A stretch of DNA of 64,000 nt from Durusdinium trenchii (GCA_963970005.1 CAXAMN010025694.1:1135468-1199467), one strand, 5' to 3'. Shown: positions 21,990 to 33,237, counted from the first letter of the stretch. Program-made: numbers and translations. Notes: generated by a model not told the origin, from the sequence alone.

Positions 21990-22240
21990 AGGCCGGGGTA
22001 GCTGTGCAAAGAGGCGAGGCCGGGTAGCTTCCACGGCACCATGCCGGTCCCCGCGGGTCGGTCCGCAACCCGTCTGATCCGTCTGGCACTCCGGAAAGAC
22101 TTGCAGTGCTTGCCTGAGGCTTTTCCGAACATCAATGACGTTGGGATCCCTTTTCAACAAGCCGGAACAGGCTCTCAGATGCATTTGTGGTGGATCAAGT
22201 CTCACAAAACTTGGCCGGAACTGCAGGCAATCCATGGTAG
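21990..22240 (-). CDS. Candidate exon, unrecognised
   Basis: The frame reads MDCLQFRPSFVRLDPPQMH, CSGLLKRDPNVIDVRKSLRQ and VFPECQTDQTGCGPTRGD. Cysteine-rich like its neighbours. Boundaries approximate. Stretches 22250-23330 hold only conflicting frames; one near 22880-23010 may be another exon. Confidence 0.4.
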
Positions 22241-23334
22241 TCAGCTGGAACTTTGGCAACACCAGCTGAACCAAGAGGCTGATTGGATTGCAGGTGAGGG
22301 AGGCAGAAATTTGAACAGACCCCGGGTGAAGCTGACAAGAGTATAATAGTGCAGTGGGTTGGCGATAGGTCGAAGGTTCTAAATCGGTTGACCTCTGTTC
22401 TCTTCTTGGATGACTCTTGAAGACACTGATCCTACTCTGACATCAGCATTAGCAAGCCCACAAAGCTCAATTGGTAGTGCACGCCAACACCACCCATGGA
22501 CACCATGGACTCCATGGACACGGCAACGCTCTGAAGCCTAGAGCGTTGCGTGTGCTGGCGGTGTGGACTGATTGTGCGGGTTCTTTGTGCAGTAGAGGTA
22601 AGAAGACTGTGCCATGAATGTCCCTTATGTGCTTTCTCGCCTTCACAACTGCCCGCTTATCCTTCCACACTTCAGAGCCCCGACCCAACACTTTTAGTCC
22701 ATGGGAGGTGGGCAGTGTACCAAATGCAAGAAGTTTGGTAGGATCACCCATGTCATCTTCAAAAAGGTGTGGCGCAATCCACGCGCCCGCCGCGTTACAA
22801 GGAGGTCACCAGTCTCGCTAGTCTTGACACTTGTTTTTTGTGGCTCGTTTTGAGCACGGGCTCTGCTTGAGCTGGTTCAACAAAGAAACGGATGCATCTG
22901 CGCCTTGAAGACGATGGTGACCCCAAGCTTGGCATCAAAGTCTTCACATAGCTGGGTGCACCAGTGATGTCCATCTGGCTGGGACAGTAGTAACCCTCGA
23001 AGTCCTGATGTGTTTGCCGATGATTTAAAATCCATGAAGATTGCACGGAGGATTGAAACAAAGAAACACTGGCTCGAATTTTGGGTGGTCCAAGTTCCGA
23101 AAGACGTTGGAACAGAACGTTTTTTAATGTGGAGTGGTCCAATCTTTTGCCTTCCAAACCTTCCTGGTAGATGCGACTGTGGCGCGGCTGGGAGGTCAGG
23201 GCCATGCCCAGGCGCCTGGTTGTTGGGAAGAACCCAGCAGGTGAGGATGGCCCATGAAAAGGTTAATATGTACAAACTTAAATTCCATATACACACATAT
23301 ACAATATATATCTCTATATATATATACACACTTA

Positions 23335-23720
23335 TATATAGGGTTTGGTTTGTATGTGCAAGCATATGTCCAAAACAACGGCAATGGCCTCTGCAACTGG
23401 CAGCAGCCGAGCTTGAACTGGTTGGAATCAAAGCTCACCGAATTCACGATTCCTCCGCTCTGGCAATAGGAGGCCATGGGTTGCTGACAGGACGACAACA
23501 GTGGCGTGGAGCGGCAAAAGAGCCTCAGGGCCGTGGCATTGCTGGGGCCACCGTAGGGACCTCCCTCCACCGGCACATTCGGCAGGTTGTACCAGCCGCT
23601 CACGGCGCTACCGTCGGGGCACGCAATCGACCCGGAGAAGGAATAGAAGGTCTTCTCCTCGGCGAGGGGACCAGAGTCCGAAAAATGGGCGCAAGCACCA
23701 GAAACATCCACCAAACCCCA
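23335..23720 (-). CDS. Exon of cysteine-rich extracellular-type protein
   Basis: Opens after an ATCTTCAG acceptor (23721-23723). The reading includes VDVSGACAHFSDSGPLAEEK, SGSIACPDGSAVSGWYNLP, SNATALRLFCRSTPLLSSC and FKLGCCQLQRPLPLF. Eight or more cysteines and a SNAT glycosylation motif suggest an extracellular module, not matched to a named domain. The donor side runs into an AT repeat at 23285-23340. Confidence 0.5.
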
Positions 23721-23832
23721 CTGAAGATACTTCGCCCTGCTTTTGAGGGTTTCTCATTTGCAGGTTTAGATCTCCCCCAGTTCCGGGAGAAAAGAAAGAG
23801 ACCTTCGGTTTTCCTGCCTATTTGCTCCGAGC

Positions 23833-24005
23833 GTCGGCCGCAGCGTCCAGCTGACGGCAGTAAGGCATGGTGGAGCTATCAGATGCCACCACTGCACCCG
23901 GAGGACACCGCAGGCCCCAGGGCGCACCACCCGGTTGCAAACTGAGGAAACCCACCACCTGCGACCCACCACGGCCGTTCGCGGGTCCAAGTGGAAACCC
24001 CGGAC
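23833..24005 (-). CDS. Exon of cysteine-rich extracellular-type protein
   Basis: Of three open frames the best reads VGFLSLQPGGAPWGLRCPPG, AVVASDSSTMPYCRQLDAAA. It could end at a GA-type donor. It belongs by style to the exon above and to the exons at 25.9-37.4 kb. Confidence 0.4.
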
Positions 24006-24295
24006 GGGACGCGTTTGAGTGCTTTTTCGTCCGTGTCAAGCTCCAGAATGAAAGTGCGAGACATTTGGGCGCATTGACATGTTGCCCTAAGTGCTTCTCC
24101 TTCCTTCGTTGGTTGACGCGTGATTTGGAAGATAGGAAAGGATGAATGATGGAATGATGACCTCATGAGGCATACTCTACAAATCTATTGGCAGTTAAAC
24201 CATTTTCCTGCGGTGGAAGCCCCGTAGCCTCTATAAGGTGCCGTCTCTGTTGAAACATTCGGACACCCAAGAGAATAAGGACAAAGTCTAGAGAT

Positions 24296-25340
24296 TTGGA
24301 TGCATTGGGCTCTAAAAAGGGGCCTGGACATCCAGAGCTCTAGAGATCCAGAGGTCTTTGAGATCCAGAGCAGGTCTAGAGATCTAAACGATCTAAAGGC
24401 CTAGAGATCGAGAGATTTGAGGGCGAGATCCAGAAAGATCAAGAGATCTGGAGGTCTAGAGCTTTTGAGATCCAGAGAGGTGTTGAGATCCAGAGTTCTA
24501 GAGGCCTAGAGATGCAAAGGTCTCTAGGTCTAGAGGCTTGAGTAGAAACATAGAGGTCTAGAGATCCAGAGGTGTTGATGCCCAGAGAGATCTACAGGTT
24601 CTTCTAGGCCAAAGAGATCTAAGAGGCCTAGACACTCAAGGATCTAGGCTCTTAGAGATCTAGAGGGGTAGCCAGACCGATCTAGAGATCTAGGGGTCTA
24701 CAGTCTACAGATCCAGGGGTCCAGAGCTCTAAAACGGCTCTAGAGGTCTAGAGATGGGTCTGGTGTACCGCTGTGTACAAGGTCGCTCTCGCACGATCGA
24801 GATGAGTACGTATTTAAACAACAGATGAGAGCGTGCCTGCCCCGCAATCGGCACTTCAAGGTTCACAAAATGCTGCGCATGCCACGTAATCTCAAGGTTG
24901 ACAAAAGACTGCCCTTGCCACACAATCTCCACTTCAAGGTTGACGAAAGACTGCCCTTGCCACACAATCTGCACTTCGAGGTTCACAAAATGCTGCGATT
25001 GCCACATAATCTGCACTTCGAGGTTCACAAAGGTCTGGAGGTGTGAGGTCTAGAGGTGCAGAATCAGGTGGTCTCGAGATCTGGACATAGCGGGTTCCCG
25101 AGAGATCTATGGATCCAGAGGACTTGAGACGCTCTGAGGTCCAGAGAGGTCCTTGAGATCCAAAGGGTGGAGATCTAGAGGCCAAGATTTAGATCCAGAG
25201 AGATCGGGAGACCAAAAAGGTCTAAAAGCCCAAAGGTCTACAGTCTTCGGTGTCTTGAAGATCTATCGAGGGCTAAGAGGCCCAGAGGCCGGAGCTTCGG
25301 ATCTAGAGGTCTAGAGTTCGAGAACGAGATAGGTCTCAGA
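24296..25340. repeat. Degenerate TCTAGAG / GATCCAGAG array
   Basis: About 1 kb of 8-10 bp units built from TCTAGAGA, TCTAGAGG, GATCCAGAG and GATCTAGAG, interrupted at 24833-25041 by an array of 42-bp units. Palindromic TCTAGA and AGATCT hexamers recur dozens of times. It is probably intronic with respect to the flanking minus-strand exons. Confidence 0.85.
24833..25041. repeat. 42-bp tandem repeat, open as a 14-residue peptide repeat
   Basis: Five units of 42 bp (one shortened by 6 bp). On the plus strand each reads as [P/R]LPHNLHF[K/E]V[H/D][K/E]xL. The minus strand is also open through the array (FVNLEVQIVWQGQS type). Because the period is a multiple of three, either reading can be a side effect of the other. 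Related units occur at 25450-25555 and 40743-41030. Confidence 0.85.
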
Positions 25341-25449
25341 ACAGCACATGCAGAAAATAGATGTAGCAAGTCACTATGTGCAAGGTCACTCTCGCAAGAT
25401 CTCGCAAGATCTCTAAGCACGAGAGCAGCGAGCACATGTGAGAGCACCA

Positions 25450-25555
25450 AACGCTGCACGTGCCACGCAAGCTGCACTTCAAGGTTCACGAAATGCTCCG
25501 CGCGCCACGCAATCTCCGCTGGCGCCTGCCACGAAGTTGGCACTTTGAGGTTCCC
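25450..25555. repeat. Diverged 42-bp repeat units (same family)
   Basis: Two to three degenerate units; plus-strand reading MPRKLHFKVHEMLRAPRNL followed by LPRSWHFEV. Confidence 0.75.
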
Positions 25556-25579
25556 ATCTGTCAGCAGTTGGCCGCTCCC

Positions 25580-25757
25580 ACGAAAAGTCGGCTGCGTGGC
25601 ACCACAACGAATGGAGTGGACGAAAGCACATGCTGCGCCCCAGCCAAATCTGCGTGCGGTGCGCAGTCAAAATGCACCTTTTCAGAGGTCGAGAGGCATG
25701 AATTCACCGTAAATGATAACGGCGAATCAGCCAAACACGCCGATGAGCACCTCGATC
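25580..25757. repeat. Dispersed tail element, copy A
   Basis: The segment following the 42-bp units aligns with 41050-41290 (copy B) and, over its second half, with 62608-62708 (copy C). Shared blocks include CACGAAAAG, GGCACCACA, CGAGAGGCATGA and a GTAAATRRYARCGAATCAGCC core. Confidence 0.7.
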
Positions 25758-25947
25758 AAACACCTGGCCTTATATAACTATTACCGTAAGAACCCCTAGT
25801 GGGACCACTCTTTGGGAAAAGAAATCAAAGTTTCGAAGAATATTTCTGGAATTGTATGCAGCTGGCATGTTAGGGACCAGCCTTTTGCCACAAGCACCAA
25901 ACCGACTCCAAATGACACAGCAAGTTTGGGCAGGACAAAAACTGCAC

Positions 25948-26124
25948 TGCGCCTCCGCAAAGGCTGCCGTCGGGCCCGTGTAGTTGAACGGCGCAGGGTG
26001 GGGATCTCCGAAGGGCGTCGTGTGATAGGCCAAGCGCAGCAAATGGCTCAACTGCTGCATCGTCATGCCACCGCCAGCGGTGTTGACGGCAACGTTGGGA
26101 TCTACCGTGGTACCAGCTTCCATC
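25948..26124 (-). CDS. Exon of large extracellular cysteine-rich gene
   Basis: Opens at CTCACCACAAG (acceptor ending at 26125) and closes before GTGCAGT. The reading is MEAGTTVDPNVAVNTAGGG, QLSHLLRLAYHTTPFGDPH and FNYTGPTAAFAEAQ. One NYT glycosylation motif. Not recognised as a domain. Confidence 0.5.
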
Positions 26125-26514
26125 CTTGTGGTGAGAGGCAGAGCAGTAAGCCGCTACTCTACATCAAGAACCAAAACAGCCAAGCAGCAATACGGGGCAA
26201 TTCTTCTGCATCAAGAGTGTCTGCACTTCATCCATGAACCTTGGCTTGGACATGGCATCTGAACTCGCGGTAACTTGAGGTAACTTGCCCTAAGACACTT
26301 TGTGACTTCGTGTCGAATCATTCAGGTCCAAGCGCAGGGAAGGAGCAAGCTAGTTGCTTGATACAAATCACTCACCTTCACCGCAGCATTGCTGGCACAC
26401 AAGGTGGTGAGATTTCCATCCAGCAAAGGCCCTTCTGCATGGCCTGAGGCAGACCAATAATGAAACTGTCTGAACCCCAAATCAGAGCCTAAGGAGGCTT
26501 CAAGAAGAAGTTGC

Positions 26515-26861
26515 CTCTTTATGGCCCAGCTGAAGCACCTGCTGCAGCATCTGCTTAAATCCTCTAACTCCAAAACCTGGGCCTGGCAGGCATGTGAAAA
26601 GGATGTTGTCCGACTGCTTAGTGGCAATATGGATTCCAGGAGCCCTGGTGTAGGCCATGAGTTCTTTCGGAGACAGCATTGACGCGTTTAGAACGCTCAG
26701 ATTCAGCGGTCGGGCATCGGCATTGGGATTGGGGTTGGAAGACATGGCCACTGAGAGGGAAGCTTCACAGCTCTGTAACTCCATCCAAGTCGATGAGGCA
26801 TTTTGCTGATGAATGGTCTGGATGCTCCAGCTTTGAGTCCATAGAGTCGCGTTGCAGTCCT
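26515..26861 (-). CDS. Exon of large extracellular gene, glycosylation-rich
   Basis: Chosen start follows a CTCCTGCCCTGTAG acceptor; the end is a GC-type donor at GAG/GCAACT. The reading begins DCNATLWTQSWSIQTIHQQN and includes five NxS/T sites (NAT, NAS, NLS, NAS and one more near the start) plus HIATKQSDNILFTCLPGPGF. Another frame overlaps its upstream end, so the boundary may shift by up to 90 bases. No named domain. Confidence 0.5.
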
Positions 26862-26944
26862 CTACAGGGCAGGAGGTTTTGAGTGGTCCAAAAGTTCTCA
26901 AGAAGTGGCATTGGTGAAACAAAGACCTTTTGAAAGCCTTCCTT

Positions 26945-27150
26945 CTCTACAGATGACCATTCTCTTAAACTCAGCAGCACAAATTGGAACAGCTTGCACG
27001 GCCCTGTCGTTGAAGAATACGGGAGTTTCACTGCTGGGATCTTCTTTGATCTCGGTCAGCCAAGGCCCCTCGCAAATTGCTGCGAACATCTCAGCTTGAT
27101 CAAAGCTGGAAAAAATTGTTCCAGCGTAGACCCCAGATAGCAAAAGCATG
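26945..27150 (-). CDS. Exon of large extracellular gene
   Basis: Begins after an AAAATCTTTAG acceptor. Reading: GVYAGTIFSSFDQAEMFAAI, CEGPWLTEIKEDPSSETPVF and VPICAAEFKRMVICREG. Three cysteines. The intron upstream of it carries the CAGCACCAG minisatellite. Confidence 0.5.
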
Positions 27151-27234
27151 CTAAAGATTTTTCTGGGCTGCACCCTGCATTGGCAGCAGCTCCAATTTTT
27201 ACGCGCAATACAGCGTGGCGTGTCTCCACTACGT

Positions 27235-27740
27235 GCACAGCCAGCGCCAGCACCCGGCACCTCACAGCACCAGCACCAGCACCGGCACCCAGCACCCCCC
27301 TGTCTCCACCACGTGCACAGCCAGCTCCAGCGTGCACAGCCAGCTCACAGCACCAGCACCGGCCCCAGCACCAGCGCCGGCACCCGGCACCAGCACCATC
27401 AACCTGTCTCCACTACGCGCGCACAGCCAGCTCACAGCACCAGCACCAGCACCGGCACCCGGCACCCAGCACCAGCACCAGCAACCTGTCTCCACCACGT
27501 GCACAGCCAGCTCACAGCACCAGCACCAGCACCGGCACCGGCACCACCAGCACCAGCACCGGCACCGGCACCACCAGCACCAGCACCGGCGCCCGGCACC
27601 CAGCACCAGCACCGGCACCAGCAACCTGTCTCCACCACGTGCGCAGCCAGCTCACAGCACCAGCGTGCACAGCCAGCTCACAGCACCAGCACCGGCACCC
27701 GGCACCAGCACCAGCAACCTGTCTCGAAAGCGCGCACGGG
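27235..27740. repeat. CAGCACCAGCACCGGCACC minisatellite with higher-order units
   Basis: Imperfect units of 6-19 bp (CAGCACCAGCACCGGCACC) are grouped by a repeated linker, CCTGTCTCCACCACGTGCACAGCCAGCTCA-like, that recurs about every 90-130 bases. All three plus frames and two minus frames stay open through it, which is a by-product of the triplet-like repeat. It sits in an intron of the minus-strand gene. Confidence 0.9.
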
Positions 27741-27941
27741 CAACTCATTGTTACTTGAAGTAAGAACCCCATAGCTTCGCTATCTGGGGAAAAATAGGCT
27801 GGGCTATGCATACACCAACACAAATATCCTGTAAAACATGTGTATTATATATATATATATGCAAGTTGTTTCATATAGTTGTTTATATGCCCAAAACTCC
27901 CTTACAAGGCAAAGAACCAAAAACATGCTCCTCATGTTCAC

Positions 27942-28831
27942 CAAGTTGCATTATATACAACGCCTCTGAGCAACTTTGTTTCAGGACAGCTGAAATTCAT
28001 CAAGTGGGTGGTGGGGTCCAGAGTCGCTGGCTCTGCATTGTTGGGAAAGTGATGAGCCTGGCTGACGCTGGTATATTTGGAGCCGATGTAGCTGCAAAAA
28101 GCCGAACACTGTTGCTGAACACCGTTGCCGGTGTGGTTGTAAGGAGGAATTTCGGCAGGCCAGGTGGCATTGGAAAGTACATAGCCAAAATCTGCACAGA
28201 AAACGATTAGGGCATCTGGACTTGGAGTGCCCGGGAGGCCCTCGGCGAGGTTCAAGTGCGGAAACTGCTGATTGGCCGCCGAAAGGGTCATACACTGTGC
28301 TGGCTTGGTGTCCTGGTAAAACAACAAGGGAGATGCCCGACAAACCTGCTCGTAGGTTCCATTCACCTCATTGATGCCACTGAACTCGCCATAACTGCTG
28401 CAAGGCGTATAGGGAGGGATGTTGATGCCAGCCACCTGGCTTCGGGCACCATTGTGAGTGGTAGCTACATCGTTCCACTGTGCTTGGAGACACATATTGG
28501 GCTGCGTGCTTGGGGAGATCGCACCCTTCGAGATTTTGAAGTTGAACTGAGCACCCGGATTCGTCGTTCGAGTGACAATCAATGCATCGACATTCATCTC
28601 CAAATAGTAAGTGGTGGTGAAATCCCCCTGGTGAAAATAAGCAAGATGAGCCCCTCTCCACATGAAAGCTGACGCACAGTCTGAGGAGATTACCATCGGG
28701 TAGCCTCCACCATTCTTCTTGGTGAGGTCGGCATGGAGGCAAAGACGCGCGTTGAAGGGAGGGTAATCCAGGTAGATCTGGAAAAGGCCTCTCGTGTTCA
28801 TACGAAACCGTGTGCGCACTTCTTTACACAC
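27942..28831 (-). CDS. Large exon (or two exons) of extracellular cysteine-rich gene
   Basis: Opens after TTGCCAAGCAG and closes at ACTTG/GTGAAC. It reads 296 codons without a stop. A second CAG preceded by pyrimidines (TTTTCTGTGCAG near 28197) could mark an internal acceptor, so a short in-frame intron is possible. About 15 cysteines and several N-glycosylation motifs (NGT, NAT, NHT, NFS) indicate a secreted or surface position. Two segments each end in a C-x6-LRG or SNATW-type pattern, suggesting repeated modules. No named domain is assigned. Confidence 0.6.
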
Positions 28832-29944
28832 CTGCTTGGCAACTTCAATTATGTTGTGGAAAAAAAACGTACTGTAATATATATATATACCAATAAAGCC
28901 TCCTTGGTCTTGCTGAAAATTAACGTCCTCGCTTTCAGCGGACCCAAACCCTCAAAATACGAGGTGTTGCTTTTCGTGATCCAAGGGATCTTCGCCTTGC
29001 TGACTGCTGCTGCTCTTGAAGGCGAAGTTCCCCAAGCGCAGTGGCGGCCCAGAGCTTCCCGACGCCTCGCTGGTGGCCGTCCAGAGCTTCTCGGCCGTGT
29101 TCTGCAGATCGAAGCCGAAGAAACCTGGAGAGAAATACTCAGTTAACTCCAGTTTTCCGAAGAAATTCTCAGTTGACCCCCAACTGATAACGACAGGCCT
29201 CTGGAAGATGATTGTCCTTTGCAACCCCTGTGGTGTTCGTTTTCAGGGTAGCTTCAAGGACAGTCTGAGAGGCTCTTCTCAGTCAGGTGGAAAGACATGG
29301 AAACACGCTTCATCTCTAGTGATTGATTCGCCATCGCCGAAGGATATCAGATTCTTAGTCAGTGTGCATGTGGGACAAAGATTGACAAAAGAGGGGTGGA
29401 TGAACAATTGCATTGCCAAACCACCAGGTAAACTTATAATATGCACGATCACCCCACTGCCCTCACCTGATTGCAAAAGTAAGACATTAAAGCCACGAAA
29501 CAATCTCCGGACTCAAAATGCCACAGGAACCTCAGCTGGTTCAGACCGAAAACCTCTTCAAAAAAAATCTGGCGGGGCAACGCAACAAGAGTGACTCTTC
29601 GCCATAGATCTCCCAAAATAGGAGTCAGGGAAGCAGGACTGGGAGATGCTTCCATGGGACTTGGATTCGAGGCATGTCCGCATACACTGGTATTTCTCTA
29701 TGGCAGGAGTCTGGTTATATAAGTCGAACTTGGACTGACGAGCACTTGCACTTACAAGTATGTGATGACTTGCCCTTTCCAAATTGGAATTCACCTTTCG
29801 ACGCTGCAAGATACATGGCGTGTGCAGTGTGTGCGCTGCTTCCTATGACCATCTGCCCCAACCTATTGTTGGTGTCGTGCCCTTTATTGCTGTATCTAGT
29901 TCAATTATACTAGCCAAGCCGAGGCACTCGACATTTGATCTTAG
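28832..29944. other. Intron or intergenic DNA without supported exon
   Basis: Several open frames overlap between 28.95 and 29.9 kb on both strands. None has clear splice pairs. An AT tract lies at 28878-28892. Confidence 0.35.
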
Positions 29945-30238
29945 TTGACTTTGGGGGCAAGCAGTGAAGTCCAGTGCCCCTGTGGCATTTGCAGAGGCGC
30001 ATTGTTGCCCACCTTGAAGCAACCCTCCCTGCATGAGAAGCATGTGGGACGAAGAGCAAGCACATGCGTAGAGTGGCATCTTGTCATAGCACACGCACCA
30101 GTTCTTGCGCGGATCCAGCGATCCATCTTTCACCCGCAGTTGGTCTGAATAAGCATCGATCCACCAGCTTGCACCTGTTGCAGCCGAGAACAGCTTGAGG
30201 CTTTGGTCCTCCAAAAGAAACGAAGACGGATCAGCTAA
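29945..30238 (-). CDS. Exon of extracellular cysteine-rich gene, or first exon of a separate gene
   Basis: After a long pyrimidine-rich tract and CTTCCACCAG, the frame reads DPSSFLLEDQSLKLFSAATG, ASWWIDAYSDQLRVKDGSLD and NWCVCYDKMPLYACACSSSH. Nine cysteines and an NAT site. The open frame extends upstream through the pyrimidine tract as a hydrophobic peptide preceded by ATG at 30312, so an alternative is that a gene with its own signal peptide starts there. I favour the splice acceptor. Confidence 0.5.
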
Positions 30239-32054
30239 CTGGTGGAAGAACCAACAGCACAACAACAACAAAAAAAGCAGGGGGAAGATGGGGGAAGCAG
30301 GTGACATCTGCGAGTGCTCATGTGAATATGTTTCTTGTAATGGTAGTGACAGCCTGCATGCTCCATTCGTTCGGTCCACGGATTCTTTGGCAGGTGCAAC
30401 AGCTGGACGCTTCATGGTCTAAGTTCGTGAGCTGGGGACCCACAGGTCGAGCCTATAAGCCTAAGACTGGAGAAGAACAAATGGATAATCTAACATGCGA
30501 CGGCACAGAGACCCAAGTATAGCGTGCACAACGCAAAATGTTTGTTCTTCCTTAAGTTGTTCCGCCGTGTCCCAACAAGGCAGTCAGTTTTCTTAGATTC
30601 TCGTCCTTGGGGTTGTTGAGTGTGTGAAACGAGCACCAGGCCCCCCCAGCCCAACCCTGCGTGAAGAATCTGAAGGCGCAAGGCCTTTCTGTGCGCAGGC
30701 GCCTGGGCCTGTGAACAGCGGCTCCTTTTCCGGGTGCCTTTTTGCGAGGTGCTTGTCAACATGTCCTTAAGCACGATGAAATCTATGAAATAATGCGAGT
30801 TGAGCTGCGCTCAAATCTTAAAGGTGTCTGTTCAATTTTGCATTCATCCGCCTTTCAACCTGGTCGCCTGCCGCACTCCTGGCCGCAGCTGAGCTAAGGA
30901 GGTGTCTTATCCTGCTTCTTCTTATCTTACTGTATCTTCTTTCGGTCTCTCTTCTCCTTCGCCACGCCCAAGAACATGCCCATCCCCGTGGACAGCAGCG
31001 GAGAAGCGGTCAAGAAGCCAGCTCTGGAGCAGCCATGGATTGAGAAGGGGTAGTTCAAGTGTACTTGCCTCGGAAATCATTCAAAGCAAGCCTGAAGCTA
31101 AGGTTGCCCACTATAAACCATCAATACTGGGTTCCTTCACTGCTGGGTCAACAAACTTGAGGCCAGCGGTTGGTGACGAAAGCGGCTGCATGGGCTGAAA
31201 CATGCGAGGAGAGTGAGGCTTTTTACATCTCTGCGGTCACGTTTTCAGGCGGATGCATGTGAAGGGCACATGCAAGGCTGGGCTCGTGCATGAAGAGGAA
31301 GACGAAAGATGAAGCTCAGAATAAAAAACACGAAGGATCAGGAGGGAGTATACCTAATAAGAATGAAGTGAAGCATAATGGTCTCAAAACTGATGCTATG
31401 GAGGTGCGTGTGTGCCGAATTGATGCGAAGCATAATGGTCCCAAAATGGATGCTATCAGAGGTGTGAGTGTCGGGGAAATTGACACGTCCCAGGGTCATC
31501 CCGAGAGTTGAACCCAAAGCGTGGTGCCTAAGAACGGAATTATGTCCGTCCGTGTAGGACCTTCCATCTCACAGCAAGAAAACTTGCGGACAAAGCAAGA
31601 GTAACTCCAGCTGACGCTGACGCTAGCCTTCGTGAAAAGAGATGTCACAAAAACGACAGAGCCGTGCCGGCGCCGTGCGGATCGAGTCTGATAAAAAAAA
31701 ATATCGATTTGCTTTCGATAAGCAACGTCCGAATCACCATCGATTACTGTGAACGAACCGTCTTCCTGGATCACCGAAGTGCCGATGCTCCAGGAAGTAG
31801 ATCTCCGGCATAGAGACCAAGGACAGGCGCTGCAGCGTGCCACTGCCGACCTGCAAACAGCGCTCGCACCTGGGAAACAAGACACGAAAGGAGAGGACCG
31901 ATCTGGAGCAAGAAATGGACAAAAAAATGCATTCATCGAAACCAGTACGCTTTTCAAGCACATGTTGTCGTATGAAGTGTCATGAGAAATCATTCGCTTG
32001 CAGAACTCAAGCTTCATAAATGCAGAGCTGAGACTTTTCTGCTGAGTTCAGCAC
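30239..32054. other. No supported exon
   Basis: 1.8 kb of DNA with only conflicting frames. A repeated phrase of about 40 bp (GAAGCATAATGGTCYCAAAAYKGATGCTAT) occurs twice at about 31372-31470. Otherwise nothing. Confidence 0.4.
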
Positions 32055-32596
32055 GTAAAGTTGGACATGTCTTGCCAAATGCCAAGTTCACCAACCCACT
32101 CCCCACTCACACAAGTAAAGGTCACAGGATTTTGCCGTGGCCCTTCCCACTGAAGACCAGCTTGAAGCCTAGAAAACATTGTAGACGTGTCATTGCACGC
32201 AACTGAGATCTGAGATGCTGAAGAGAAGGACTCGGGGGGTGGAGTCTTCTGGAGGCCAGTAGCTGCAAACGGGCTGGTTGCATCGATGTACTCGCAGCGC
32301 GTGCAAGGACCATCCTGCTTTCCAAGAAGGAGTTGAAGAGCATCGCAGGCATCAGCTTGCTCTTGGAAGAGGCACATTGGCAAGTCCGACGGAGTAAAGC
32401 TCAGCATGCTGCGGCGCCTGATCTCTTGCCAGCATTGCTGCGGATTCGCTATGCGGCAGTAATTCGCGTTTGGAGGCGGTATGCCATACAGCTCATTCAC
32501 AACCTGCAAGCCAACATCTTGTATGTAGTTGCAGCTTTGGAACAACGTGCATGTCTGCGAGGTCTTTCCAAACAAGTAGAACTGGCATTTGGGTTC
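32055..32596 (-). CDS. Exon with second half of a PAN/Apple-like module and a Sushi-like C-terminal part
   Basis: Opens after CCTTTCATCCGAG and closes at TTTAC/GTGCTG. It continues in phase 0 from the exon at 32769-32851; the 172-nt intron is GT-AG. Joined, the two give C-x3-C...C-QFYLF...TCTLFQSC, the spacing of PAN/Apple domains (C-x3-C pair in a helix, then C-x-F, then T-C-x-L). Further down come C-x6-C pairs and a segment ISVACNDTSTMF ... VTFTCVSGEWVG that resembles a Sushi/CCP end (C then TFTC-x-SGEW). At least 14 cysteines. Confidence 0.6.
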
Positions 32597-32768
32597 CTCG
32601 GATGAAAGGAAAAGCAGTGTCCCAAGGTTGCGAAAAGAAGCTGCAATCAAAAGTTATGTTCTAAGGGGGTCAAAATGTAACAAGGGCGACAACAAAACAA
32701 AAGTACATGTACATGCTTAGCAATGTCAAGCAAGGAAGAGTAAACTGAGCAGACGTAAAGTCACTGAC

Positions 32769-32851
32769 TCCGAGATTTCTTTGAGAAAGCCAGGACTCCG
32801 AGGCACACGCCTTTTGACATGCCTCCATATCCAAGTGCGGGAACTGCCCCA
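32769..32851 (-). CDS. Exon with first half of PAN/Apple-like module
   Basis: Between a GCCTCAG acceptor and a GTCAGTGA donor. Reads FPHLDMEACQKACASESWLS, supplying the helix with the C-x3-C pair that the following exon completes. The exon before it in the transcript must end after the first base of a codon; I did not find it. A candidate frame at 32880-32960 is separated by only about 25 bases, too short for a normal intron. Confidence 0.55.
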
Positions 32852-32983
32852 CTGAGGCCTGGGAGAGGACTCACCGGTCGGTTTGACGGATACGGTCGAA
32901 GGGAGGAGTGCCCAGCATAGCATGCAGCGAAGCAATGTCCAAAAGATCTTGAAGGTCGCAGTTATGAAAGTGTGCTAGCAAAA

Positions 32984-33204
32984 GGATGGATGGATGGATG
33001 GATGGATGGATGGCTGGCTGGCTGGCTGGCTGGCTCGCTGGCTGGCTGGCTGGCTGGCTGGGTGGGTGGGTGGGTGGGTAGGTAAGCAGGTAAGTAGATT
33101 TTGTTCTCAAGTGTATATATATATATAAATATATAAATATATATATATTATATATATAAATATATATATATATATATAGTATCATGAATGTGTCACTCTC
33201 TCTC

Positions 33205-33237
<33 letters not shown>

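Noticed and set aside
27148..27774. Plus-strand frames rich in Pro-Ala or Ser-Thr-His (192-208 codons)
   Set aside because: Several frames are open at once over a triplet-like minisatellite inside a minus-strand intron.
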